This document shows positions 1 through 11,093 of a stretch of 64,000 nt of DNA, one piece after another. The stretch spans positions 1-64,000 of the forward strand of contig CAYZTA010000008.1 in the NCBI GenBank assembly GCA_964481145.1. The letters run 5' to 3'. Source of the stretch: Sandaracinus sp964481145 (lineage in GTDB: Bacteria; Myxococcota_A; Polyangia; Polyangiales; Sandaracinaceae). The notes under the pieces were generated by a model. That model did not search any database, was not told the origin of the DNA, and saw only the letters and a program-made list of their open reading frames with translations. The first letter of the stretch is position 1. Every line of letters starts with the position of its first letter. Position numbers and translations under genes: made by a program.

Positions 1-1
1 C

Positions 2-2686
2 GACGACGGCATCATGTTCACTACTGACGGGTGCGTTGCGTGTATGCCGGCGAGCTGCGGCGATGGCTTTGTGCATGCTGGCGTCGAGATGTGCGACGAC
101 GGCAACACGGTCACTACTGATGCGTGCGTCGCTTGTATGCCGGCGAGCTGCGGCGACGGCCATGTGCAAGCGGGTGTGGAAGTCTGCGACGACGGCAATA
201 CGAGCAACACGGACGGGTGTGCGCAGTGCAATGTCGCGAGCTGCGGTGATGGCTTCGTGCAAGCTGGCGTCGAGATGTGTGACGACGGCAACACGAGCGA
301 CACGGATGGATGCGTGCAGTGCAATGTCGCGAGCTGTGGCGATGGTTTCGTGAGGGCGGGCGTCGAGATGTGCGACGACGGAAACGAGATCGACACGGAT
401 GCGTGCGTTGCCTGTATGCCGGCGAGTTGCGGTGATGGCTTCGTGCAGGCGGACGTCGAGATGTGTGATGACGGCAACACCATCGATACGGATGCGTGTG
501 TCGCCTGTACACCGGCGAGTTGTGGCGATGGCCACGTGCAAGCAGGCGTCGAAGAGTGCGACGACGCGAATACAGAGGAGACGGATGCGTGCATCAGCTG
601 CGTCGCGGCAAGCTGCGGTGATGGCTATCTCCACGCCGGCGTCGAGATGTGTGATGACGGCAACACCGTCGATACGGATGCATGTGTGGCATGCATGCCA
701 GCGAGCTGCGGTGACGGCCATGTGCAGGCGGGTGTGGAAGCGTGCGACGACGGCAACACGATCAACACGGATGCCTGCGTGTCCTGTGTCGTCGCCATCT
801 GCGGTGACGGCTTCGTGCAGAGCGGGGTGGAAGCATGTGACGACGCGAACATGAATGAGTTCGATCATTGCACCTCGAGCTGCGCGCGTCCGAGCTGTGA
901 GGACGAAGTGCGCAACGGCAATGAAACCGACCTCGACTGTGGCGGCGCCTGCGGCGGTTGTCCCAATGGAGGCGTATGCCGAGCACATGCGGACTGCGCG
1001 AGTCGTGTCTGCGATGATGGCATGTGTCGCCCCAACTCCTGCTCGGACCTCGTGCGGAATGGCGACGAGACTGGAGTCGACTGTGGCGGTTCGTGTGCTC
1101 CTTGCGCCAACGGCGGAGGTTGTCTCATGGGCGCGGATTGCAGGAGCAACGCTTGCGCGGGCAACCTCTGTGTCTCCGCGATGTGTGCCGACGGCATCAC
1201 CAACGGAGATGAGAGCGATGTCGATTGCGGAGGCAGCTGCCCCGCGTGCGAAGGAGGCGCCGGGTGTGCTCTCGATTCGGACTGCGAGAGTGGCTCGTGT
1301 GTCGATGGCATGTGCACCACGACATCGTGCTCGGACACTCGGATGAACGGAGATGAGAGCGACATCGATTGCGGCGGTAGCTGCGCCGCATGCGAGGTCG
1401 GTCACGCATGTGTCGTGGGGACCGACTGTGAATCGGGGCGCTGTTCAGGTGGCTTCTGTGCGGCGAATCACTGTGGTGATGGCGTTCAGAGCGGTGACGA
1501 GACGGCGATCGACTGCGGAGGCTCCTGCGCGGGCTGCGACAGTGGCGAAGCGTGTCTTGCTCACGGCGATTGTATGAGCGGCGTCTGTGCGGACGGGTTC
1601 TGCAGTGAACCGAGCTGTAGCGATGGTCGTCAGAACGCCGGCGAGACCGGTGTCGACTGTGGTGGTGGAGGCTGTCCGGACTGTGATGTCGGCCCTGGCT
1701 GTGTCACCGGTACCGACTGTCTCAGCTTGTCATGTCAGGGGAATCTCTGTGTGGCTTCGGAATGCATGGATGGCATCCACAACGGCAACGAAACCGATAC
1801 GGATTGCGGCGGTTCATGTGCGCCGTGTGATGTCGGTGGGCTGTGCAATGAAGGAAGCGAATGCACCAGCGCAGTGTGTGAGGGCGGAGTGTGCGCTGCG
1901 CCGCTTTGCACAGACGGCGTGACGAACGCGGATGAAACGGACACCGACTGCGGTGGCTCGTGTCCTGTGTGCAACAGCGGCAGTACGTGTCGCACCGGCG
2001 CGGACTGCGCGACCGCGACCTGCATTGCGGGCATGTGTGTGCCGGCGACCTGCAATGACCTCATGTTGAACGGCGATGAAACGGACGTCGATTGCGGTGG
2101 CTCGTGCGGAGCGTGCGGCAATGGCAGTTCGTGTCGCGACGGAGGTGATTGCACGAGCGGTGTGTGCGAGGCAGGGCTCTGTGCAGAGCCGAGCTGCACC
2201 GACGGTGTGGTCAACGGCGGCGAGGTGGACATCGACTGCGGAGCATCCTGTGGTCCGTGTGAGGATGGACGAGCCTGCGAGACCGGAGAGGACTGTGCGA
2301 GTGCAAGCTGCAGAGATGGAGTGTGTGCTCCGGCAGGTTGCACGGACGGAGTTCGCAATGGCAACGAGAGCGATGTCGACTGCGGCGGCTCGTGTGGTCC
2401 GTGTGGCGACGGATTCGCGTGCAGAGAGGCATCCGAATGTGCAAGCGGCGTTTGTACGGACGAAGTCTGCGCGGCCCCGAGCTGTGAGGACGGAGTTCGC
2501 AATGGTGACGAGACGAGTGTGGATTGCGGAGGAGAGTGCGGCGCTTGCTTTACCCCCGGAAGCTTCTCTGGCGGTGCATTGTGCTCGGCGAGCCCCGGTT
2601 CGTCCTCTTCCGGGTTGAGCGGGTTCTTCCTACTCTTCCTGGCAGTGTTCGGCGTCACCTTCGTACGTCGTCGACGCACTCGCTGA
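2..2686 (+). CDS. Giant cysteine-repeat surface protein with MYXO-CTERM-like anchor (5' end outside window)
   Basis: The frame is open to the window edge, so the true start lies upstream; the first ATG (14) falls inside a repeat. The visible part holds nine DUF4215 (Myxococcus cysteine-rich) repeats of about 31 residues with core CGDGxVxAGVExCDDGN, then eleven full and one partial repeat of a second, 48-residue class with core NGDETDxDCGGSCxxC. The C terminus has one Cys, a Ser-rich spacer, a hydrophobic segment and an RRRR cluster, the layout of MYXO-CTERM-type sorting signals. By family knowledge such proteins are exported and surface-anchored; the ligand is unknown. A hairpin follows the stop. 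Repeats and anchor are seen directly; the cell-surface role is inferred. Confidence 0.85.
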   Translation, partial: DDGIMFTTDGCVACMPASCGDGFVHAGVEMCDDGNTVTTDACVACMPASCGDGHVQAGVEVCDDGNTSNTDGCAQCNVASCGDGFVQAGVEMCDDGNTSDTDGCVQCNVASCGDGFVRAGVEMCDDGNEIDTDACVACMPASCGDGFVQADVEMCDDGNTIDTDACVACTPASCGDGHVQAGVEECDDANTEETDACISCVAASCGDGYLHAGVEMCDDGNTVDTDACVACMPASCGDGHVQAGVEACDDGNTINTDACVSCVVAICGDGFVQSGVEACDDANMNEFDHCTSSCARPSCEDEVRNGNETDLDCGGACGGCPNGGVCRAHADCASRVCDDGMCRPNSCSDLVRNGDETGVDCGGSCAPCANGGGCLMGADCRSNACAGNLCVSAMCADGITNGDESDVDCGGSCPACEGGAGCALDSDCESGSCVDGMCTTTSCSDTRMNGDESDIDCGGSCAACEVGHACVVGTDCESGRCSGGFCAANHCGDGVQSGDETAIDCGGSCAGCDSGEACLAHGDCMSGVCADGFCSEPSCSDGRQNAGETGVDCGGGGCPDCDVGPGCVTGTDCLSLSCQGNLCVASECMDGIHNGNETDTDCGGSCAPCDVGGLCNEGSECTSAVCEGGVCAAPLCTDGVTNADETDTDCGGSCPVCNSGSTCRTGADCATATCIAGMCVPATCNDLMLNGDETDVDCGGSCGACGNGSSCRDGGDCTSGVCEAGLCAEPSCTDGVVNGGEVDIDCGASCGPCEDGRACETGEDCASASCRDGVCAPAGCTDGVRNGNESDVDCGGSCGPCGDGFACREASECASGVCTDEVCAAPSCEDGVRNGDETSVDCGGECGACFTPGSFSGGALCSASPGSSSSGLSGFFLLFLAVFGVTFVRRRRTR
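56..895 (+). repeat. Nine tandem 93-96 bp DUF4215 coding repeats
   Basis: Units start at 56, 149, 242, 335, 428, 521, 614, 707 and 800. Each is 93 bp except the last (96 bp). Every unit opens with a Cys codon and encodes CGDG…CDDGN (two units have CDDAN). They are protein repeats without spacers, so this is not a CRISPR array. Confidence 0.9.
896..2550 (+). repeat. Eleven and a half tandem 144 bp coding repeats of a second Cys-rich class
   Basis: Units of 48 codons (one of 49) begin at 896 and the last partial one at 2483. Each carries an NGDET-like stretch, DCGGSC and a C-terminal pair of CxxC-like knots. The class is distinct from the DUF4215 block before it, and the switch occurs exactly at a unit boundary. 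Confidence 0.88.
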
Positions 2687-2709
2687 AAAACAAAACGGTG
2701 AATGAGTGA

Positions 2710-2750
2710 GCGCAACGCGGCGGAGAGGAAACTCTCCGCCGCGTTGTGCG
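2710..2750 (+). terminator. GC-rich hairpin after the Cys-repeat gene
   Basis: Perfect 15-bp arms (2713-2727 and 2732-2746) enclose a GAAA tetraloop. The stem is very GC-rich, but the T-run after it is weak (TGCGTTTG). It sits 24 bp after the stop and before the efflux operon, so a terminator or 3'-end stabiliser is likely. Confidence 0.75.
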
Positions 2751-2890
2751 TTTGAGATCAAAATGAAGCGCTCCTGCGATCCCTGCTTGCGTCGACTACA
2801 TTTTTGGCTATCCCAAGCCGCTGAGCCCATTGGGTTGGCATGACGCACCGTTGCGCGTCCCTGGGGCCTCTCAGAATATTAGGAGAAGTA

Positions 2891-4207
2891 TTGTCCTCGC
2901 TGAGTTTGCCAGCGCCCCGATGGGCAGAAAGAGCATGGGGACCTGTCTTTGCGATCATTGCGATGATCGCACTCGTCCCTGTAAGCACCTTTGCTCAAGA
3001 GCGTGGTCCTCTCATCCAAGACGACAACGACCGTCGACGAACGCGATGGACGCTGCAGAGCGCATTTGCGCGCGCTCGAGCCGCTTCGCCACGTGTGCGC
3101 GCGGCGCGGGCTCGAGTGGATGCGGCGTATGCACATCGTGCGTACGAGTCGGTGCCTGTCGTCGGAAATCCGTTCGTCAGTGTGCGTGCTCTCTTCGGAA
3201 TGCCGGATCAATCAGCCGCAACTTATGGTGTTGTCGTGGGGTTGCCTTTCGACCTTTCAGGTCGACAGGGGGCGTGGTCTGCTGAAGTCGATCAGGTGAT
3301 CACTGAAGCCGAAGAGGCTGCCAATGCCGCGATCAACGAGACGAATGCCGAGATGGCGAACGCGTACATCGAACTCGCGATACAGCGCGAAGCTCTCTCG
3401 GTTGCGCTCGATCGGGTTCGAATCGCCGAAGATTTGCACACGAGCGTTCGCACCAGCGCAGATGCCCACGAATCGACCGCTCTCGATGTATCTCTCGCGG
3501 CGTCGGAGCTTGGGATTTCACGAGCCGAAGCCGCTGAACGACGGATCGCACTCCTTGCGGCCGAAGCGGCGTTTCGGGCCGCTTTGGATCTCGATCCCGA
3601 GGTGAACCCAGATGTGGAGCCTCTTCCCGGACCCGACCCGCCCAACGAAATGAGTCTGTCTGACGCGATCTCACTTGCGAGCGAACGCCGCGCTGAGCCT
3701 AGAGCCCACCAGGCCGCTGCCCGTCGCTACCGCCTCAGTGAAGATCGTTTGTTTGCAGAATCAATCGATCTTCTACTCGTTGGGCTCGAGTGGGAATCGC
3801 AGGGAAATCAGCGGACCGCGCATTCATGGGGCGTGAGTGCAGGGATGGCGCTTCCGATCGCGCGCACCGCACAAGGCGACCGCGCCGTGGCGCGAGGTTT
3901 GTCGACGCTCGAGTTGGAGCTTGGGCTGCTCGCCGAACGAAATGTCGAGCGCGAAGCGGCTGCTGCATGGCACGCGTTTCGAGCATCGATCGAACGGCTG
4001 CAAGTGATCGAAAGTGCGCAAGAGGCATCGGAGCGCGCGCTCGTCATGAGCGAAGAATTGCTCATGAGTGGTGCTGTGGATCTATTCCGTGTCCTCGCGA
4101 TTCGGCGTGAAGTCTTTGGGCTTCGTGCGCGCCGAATCGAGGCGCGGCGAGACGCCTGGAACGCGCGCATCGCATTGGAGCGCGCCATCGGAGGAACGAT
4201 CGAATGA
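2891..4207 (+). CDS. czcC: CzcC-like outer-membrane factor of a heavy-metal RND efflux system
   Basis: TolC/OEP-type outer-membrane channel of a tripartite efflux pump. After a hydrophobic export signal ending near TFAQ, the protein is mostly long Ala/Glu/Arg-rich helices, as expected for the periplasmic tunnel. I place the start at TTG 2891 because AGGAGA (2881-2886) lies four bases upstream and gives a compact signal peptide; ATG 2840 in the same frame has no obvious ribosome-binding site and is the alternative. The stop overlaps the next start (ATGA, 4204-4207), so translation is coupled to the adaptor gene. Family assignment rests on helix pattern and operon context; metal specificity is not visible. 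Confidence 0.82.
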   Translation: MSSLSLPAPRWAERAWGPVFAIIAMIALVPVSTFAQERGPLIQDDNDRRRTRWTLQSAFARARAASPRVRAARARVDAAYAHRAYESVPVVGNPFVSVRALFGMPDQSAATYGVVVGLPFDLSGRQGAWSAEVDQVITEAEEAANAAINETNAEMANAYIELAIQREALSVALDRVRIAEDLHTSVRTSADAHESTALDVSLAASELGISRAEAAERRIALLAAEAAFRAALDLDPEVNPDVEPLPGPDPPNEMSLSDAISLASERRAEPRAHQAAARRYRLSEDRLFAESIDLLLVGLEWESQGNQRTAHSWGVSAGMALPIARTAQGDRAVARGLSTLELELGLLAERNVEREAAAAWHAFRASIERLQVIESAQEASERALVMSEELLMSGAVDLFRVLAIRREVFGLRARRIEARRDAWNARIALERAIGGTIE

Positions 4208-5400
4208 GCGAGTCGAGTCACGTGGGTTCGCGATGGCGAGAGCGCATCCTGTTTCTAGCGATTGGAATCTCCGTAGGGGGCGCGGGAGCTTTTGCGGCGG
4301 CGTCCCTGGGCAGGGTTCAAGCCACCCCTCAAGAAGTTGATTCGGCTTCGAGTGCGCCCGCTCGAGAACGGATTCATCTCGCCTCCGAGCTCGCCGAACG
4401 AGCGGGGATTCGTGTCGTACCCGTCGAAGAATCTCCCATTGCGATCGGCACCGATGTGGTTGGAACGATCGCGCTCGATCCTGCTGGGGTCTCCGACGTC
4501 GGTGGCCCCGTCGTGGCGCGTATCGCTCGGTATTTCGTGGAGCACGGGGATCACGTGGAAGCCGGGGCTCCGCTCGTGCGGTTGGAGACGGCTGAGCTTG
4601 GGAACGCAGTCGCCGAGTGGCTGGCCGCGCGGGCGGAGCTCGAAGCGGCATCGGCCCGTGCGAGTCGTGCACGAGGGCTCGCGTCTCAGCAGCTGACGAC
4701 AGCATCGAATCGAGAGCAAGCGGAGGCGGATGCAAGCGCGTTCGCTGCACGAATGCGGGGTGCCGAGCATCGGCTCCTGGCGATGGGCCTGACCCGAGGC
4801 GAGCTCCAGCGCATCGCAAACGGCGATACGGTCGATGCGATCACGTTGCGCGCGCCGATCGCAGGCGAGGTCATCGAGCGGACGGCGATGCTCGGAGAGG
4901 TCGTCGAGCCGAGCGATTCGATCTTGCGAATCGCGCAGCTCGGTACCGTGTGGGTCCTCCTCGACGTGTACGAGCGTGATCTTGCGAGCATTCACGATGG
5001 GGATCAGGTCGAGGTGCGCACCGATGGCGCACACGGATCGATCATTCGTGGAGTGGTGGAACACATCGATCCCATTGTCGATCCTTCCACCCATACGGGG
5101 CGAGTTCGCGTCTCGATCGAGAACGAAAACAATCGATTTCGTCCTGGGCAATATGTTTATGCGCGTCTGGCGCGCGACCGAGAACACCATCGTGGAATCC
5201 TCGTGCCTCGAACTGCCGTTCTTCAAATCGGTGGTGAGCCAGCGTCATTCGTCGCGATGGGCAACGAAGAATACGATGTTCGTCCACTGAGGCTCGGAAC
5301 GACCCTCGGTGACTTCGTCGAAGTGGAAGCGGGGCTTGCCGTGGGTGACGAGCTCGTGGTGGACGGAGCGTTCGCGCTCAAGAGCGAACTCCAGCGCTGA
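4204..5400 (+). CDS. czcB: CzcB-like periplasmic membrane-fusion (adaptor) protein
   Basis: HlyD/RND adaptor of 398 residues linking the inner-membrane pump to the outer-membrane channel. One N-terminal hydrophobic segment (about residues 15-37) anchors or exports it. A lipoyl-like half (VARIARYFVEHGDHVEAG), an Ala/Glu/Arg-rich hairpin, the second lipoyl half (TLRAPIAGEVIERTAMLGE) and a beta-barrel region (GTVWVLLDVYERDL) follow in the usual order. No His-rich metal-binding N terminus is seen. It overlaps the upstream stop by four bases and is ten bases from the pump gene, so the three genes form one operon. Confidence 0.88.
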   Translation: MSESSHVGSRWRERILFLAIGISVGGAGAFAAASLGRVQATPQEVDSASSAPARERIHLASELAERAGIRVVPVEESPIAIGTDVVGTIALDPAGVSDVGGPVVARIARYFVEHGDHVEAGAPLVRLETAELGNAVAEWLAARAELEAASARASRARGLASQQLTTASNREQAEADASAFAARMRGAEHRLLAMGLTRGELQRIANGDTVDAITLRAPIAGEVIERTAMLGEVVEPSDSILRIAQLGTVWVLLDVYERDLASIHDGDQVEVRTDGAHGSIIRGVVEHIDPIVDPSTHTGRVRVSIENENNRFRPGQYVYARLARDREHHRGILVPRTAVLQIGGEPASFVAMGNEEYDVRPLRLGTTLGDFVEVEAGLAVGDELVVDGAFALKSELQR

Positions 5401-5410
5401 GAGGTGAACG

Positions 5411-8533
<3,123 letters not shown>

Positions 8534-8561
8534 ACGGCTTCGAGAGGCCATCCGTGCGGAC

Positions 8562-10193
8562 TCAGGTGATCGCCGCGCGGGTGGTTGAGCCCAACCGTTT
8601 CACGAGCCGAGGGAGCTCGCGAATGTCGATGGGCTTGCTCATGTACGCATCAAACCCCGCCGCCAAGAATCGCTCGCGATCACCAGACATCGCGTGAGCC
8701 GTGGTTGCGATCACCGGAAGGTGTGCGAACTGTGGCGATTTGCGAATGCGCGCGAGCAAGCGATCGCCACCCCCGGGAACCCCGATGTCCGTGAGGACGA
8801 GATCCGGAAGCTCGTGGCTCAGCAGCAACCACGCGGTGTCCACGGACGAGGCTTCGAAGATCGAGCACCCAGCATTCTCCAGCACGGCTTCGACGAGGCG
8901 CATGCATGCTGGATCGTCCTCCACGACGAGCACACGTGTGGACGCCGTGATTTTCGAGCTCGGCTTCTCCGAGTGAGGTTTGTCTCCGTTCGCGAAAGCA
9001 GTGGAGACCGCTGGCGCAGCGTGGACAGGCAAGCTGACAGTGAACTTCGAGCCGCAGCCAGGCACGCTTTCGATACCGATAAGCCCCCCGTGCAACTCCA
9101 CGAGCTTCTTGGTCAGCGCGAGGCCGAGACCCGTTCCTTGCGCCTGCGACACGCCCGGCGTCCGGATGCGTTCGAATTCCTGGAACAGGCGGGGAAGCTC
9201 TTCGGGCGGAATTCCGATGCCGTTGTCTTCGACCGAAATCTGAACCCGTTCTCCCTCCATCACGGCCGAAACCCGAACCGAGCCCTTGCCGCCAGGTGAG
9301 AACTTGATCGCATTCGACACGAGGTTGTTGAGAATCTGCGTGAGCCTCTTTGGATCGACCCATAGGTCTGGCAGGACGGTTGGGAGGGACAACTCGAGAT
9401 GGACATCTCGCTCACTGGCCAGCGGGCGATGGAGCTCGAGGACGTGGTTTGCCACCGATGCAAACGACGTGGCTTCGGGTTCGAGTCGCACTTTGCCAGC
9501 CTCGATGGCGGCCACATCGAGAATGTCGTTGATTAGCGTCAGGAGATCACGACCACTGTCAAGCACGTCTCCGAGATGAGACTTCTGCGTGGAGTTCAAC
9601 GGTCCAGCGAGCTCCTCGTGGACCAACTCGGTGAAGCCGATAATTGCATTGAGCGGAGTCCGGAGCTCGTGACTCACGGTCGCCAGGAACAAGCTCTTCG
9701 CTCGATTCGCCTCTTCGGCACGCTCCTTCTCGCGAAGTGCGGTCTCGTTCGAACGTTCGAGAGCAGCCAGCGTGGACTTGTGCGCTTTCACTTCCTCGGC
9801 GAGCCGCTTTCGACCGAGGTAGAGATCGAGGAACACCCTCACCTTGCTACGCAGGATATGAGGGTTGATGGGTTTGAATAGGCAGTCGACGGCACCGGTG
9901 CCATATCCTCGAAGCGCGTTCTCGGCCGTGGGATGATTCGCGGTCACGAAAATGATTGGCACGTCACGAGTGACAGGGTTCTCGCGTGAATACTGCGCGA
10001 CTTCGTAGCCATCCATGTCGGGCATCTGGACGTCGAGCAGCATCAGCGCGAACTCTCGTTTGAGCAGCAACTTGAGCGCTTCATTGCCATTGATCGCGCG
10101 AACGAGCTCACAGTCCATGTCGCCGAGCTGAGCTTCGAGAGCGACGAGGTTTGCCTCTTTGTCGTCGACAAGAAGCACGCTGGGACGGGTCAT
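8562..10193 (-). CDS. Receiver - histidine kinase - receiver hybrid protein
   Basis: Soluble 543-residue two-component protein without TM segments. An N-terminal REC (about 1-125) has the phospho-acceptor in LLDVQMPDMDG. A coiled-coil linker, HisKA (SHELRTPLNAIIGF, His near residue 174), HATPase with NGIGIPPEELPRLF and a GTGLGLALTKK G-box, and a second REC (about 415-543) with VEDD and TDIGVPGGG follow. An N-terminal REC suggests input by phosphotransfer, and the C-terminal REC an output or sink. It is the last gene of the minus-strand operon starting near 16407 and probably acts with the larger hybrid kinase there. No DNA-binding domain is present. Confidence 0.92.
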   Translation of the reverse strand: MTRPSVLLVDDKEANLVALEAQLGDMDCELVRAINGNEALKLLLKREFALMLLDVQMPDMDGYEVAQYSRENPVTRDVPIIFVTANHPTAENALRGYGTGAVDCLFKPINPHILRSKVRVFLDLYLGRKRLAEEVKAHKSTLAALERSNETALREKERAEEANRAKSLFLATVSHELRTPLNAIIGFTELVHEELAGPLNSTQKSHLGDVLDSGRDLLTLINDILDVAAIEAGKVRLEPEATSFASVANHVLELHRPLASERDVHLELSLPTVLPDLWVDPKRLTQILNNLVSNAIKFSPGGKGSVRVSAVMEGERVQISVEDNGIGIPPEELPRLFQEFERIRTPGVSQAQGTGLGLALTKKLVELHGGLIGIESVPGCGSKFTVSLPVHAAPAVSTAFANGDKPHSEKPSSKITASTRVLVVEDDPACMRLVEAVLENAGCSIFEASSVDTAWLLLSHELPDLVLTDIGVPGGGDRLLARIRKSPQFAHLPVIATTAHAMSGDRERFLAAGFDAYMSKPIDIRELPRLVKRLGSTTRAAIT

Positions 10194-10260
10194 CGGGCTA
10201 CGATATCATTGCATCGATGGACCGCGCATCAGCATCGCATGCTGACGCGTGGGCCCGAGG

Positions 10261-11091
10261 TCATCCGCTCCGCTGGTAGATTCGTGCGCCGGGAGCGAGC
10301 TCATGAAATCCGAAGCGGATCTCGTCTTCTCGTAACAGACGTTCACTCGCACCGAGACAGAGGACACCCCCTGAACGGAGACTCTCGCGGAACTTTCCGA
10401 GCACTCGTTGTCGCAGCTCTTTGTCGAAGTAGATCAGCACGTTGCGACAAAAGACGACGTGCATCTCTCCAAAGACTTGATCCGACACCAAGTCGTGTTG
10501 GAAAAAGAGGATGTTGCGTCGGAGCTCCTCCCTCATCGCGATCCTTCCATACGCCTCCGTGCAATGGTCCAGGAAGCGACCCGTCCCTCCGGACTCTTCG
10601 TAGTTTGCTGCGAAGAGAGTCGCTCGCTCGAGCGGATAGACTCCGTCTTTGGCATGTTCGAGCGCGCTGAGACTCAGATCCGTCGCATAAAGCTGACATC
10701 GATCGTAGAGCCCAGCCTCGGACATCACGATGGCGCACCCGTAGACCTCCTCGCCAGTCGAACATCCCGCGTGCCAGATGCGCAAGAGCGGATAGGTTCG
10801 GAGCAGAGGCGTCACCTCTCGTCGGAACGCTAAGAAAAAATTGGGATCGCGGAACATCTCGGTCACGCGAATCGTGAGCTGCTCCATCACTTCCAAGAAG
10901 AGATCGGGCTCGTGCAGCACACGGTGCTGGAGTTCTCCGAGATGAGGAAGCCCAAACTTCGCCAGCACGGCCATGACACGTCGGTGGAGAACGGCCGGCT
11001 TGTGGCCGCGCAGATCGTAACCGTACTTCGCATGGATCGCTTCGATCAGTAGACGAACTTCGAGCTGAAGCGTCTCGGCATCGTGTTCCAT
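10261..11091 (-). CDS. cheR: CheR-type protein-glutamate methyltransferase
   Basis: SAM-dependent methyltransferase of the CheR family, 276 residues. The N-terminal helical part (LIEAIHAKYGYDLRGHK) is followed by the SAM-binding motif HAGCSTGEEVYG and the conserved VVFCRNVLIYFD segment. ATG at 11091 is two bases after the stop of the upstream kinase gene; the frame stays open further upstream but that part overlaps the kinase and looks non-coding. No CheB, CheW or MCP gene is nearby, so the substrate is unclear. It could modify an MCP encoded elsewhere or the sensory module of the neighbouring kinase (inference). Confidence 0.9.
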   Translation of the reverse strand: MEHDAETLQLEVRLLIEAIHAKYGYDLRGHKPAVLHRRVMAVLAKFGLPHLGELQHRVLHEPDLFLEVMEQLTIRVTEMFRDPNFFLAFRREVTPLLRTYPLLRIWHAGCSTGEEVYGCAIVMSEAGLYDRCQLYATDLSLSALEHAKDGVYPLERATLFAANYEESGGTGRFLDHCTEAYGRIAMREELRRNILFFQHDLVSDQVFGEMHVVFCRNVLIYFDKELRQRVLGKFRESLRSGGVLCLGASERLLREDEIRFGFHELAPGARIYQRSG

Positions 11092-11093
11092 GT

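Noticed and set aside
56..2550. Regular tandem repeats resembling a CRISPR array
   Set aside because: The units are 93 or 144 bp, contiguous, in frame and encode Cys-repeat domains; there are no unique spacers.
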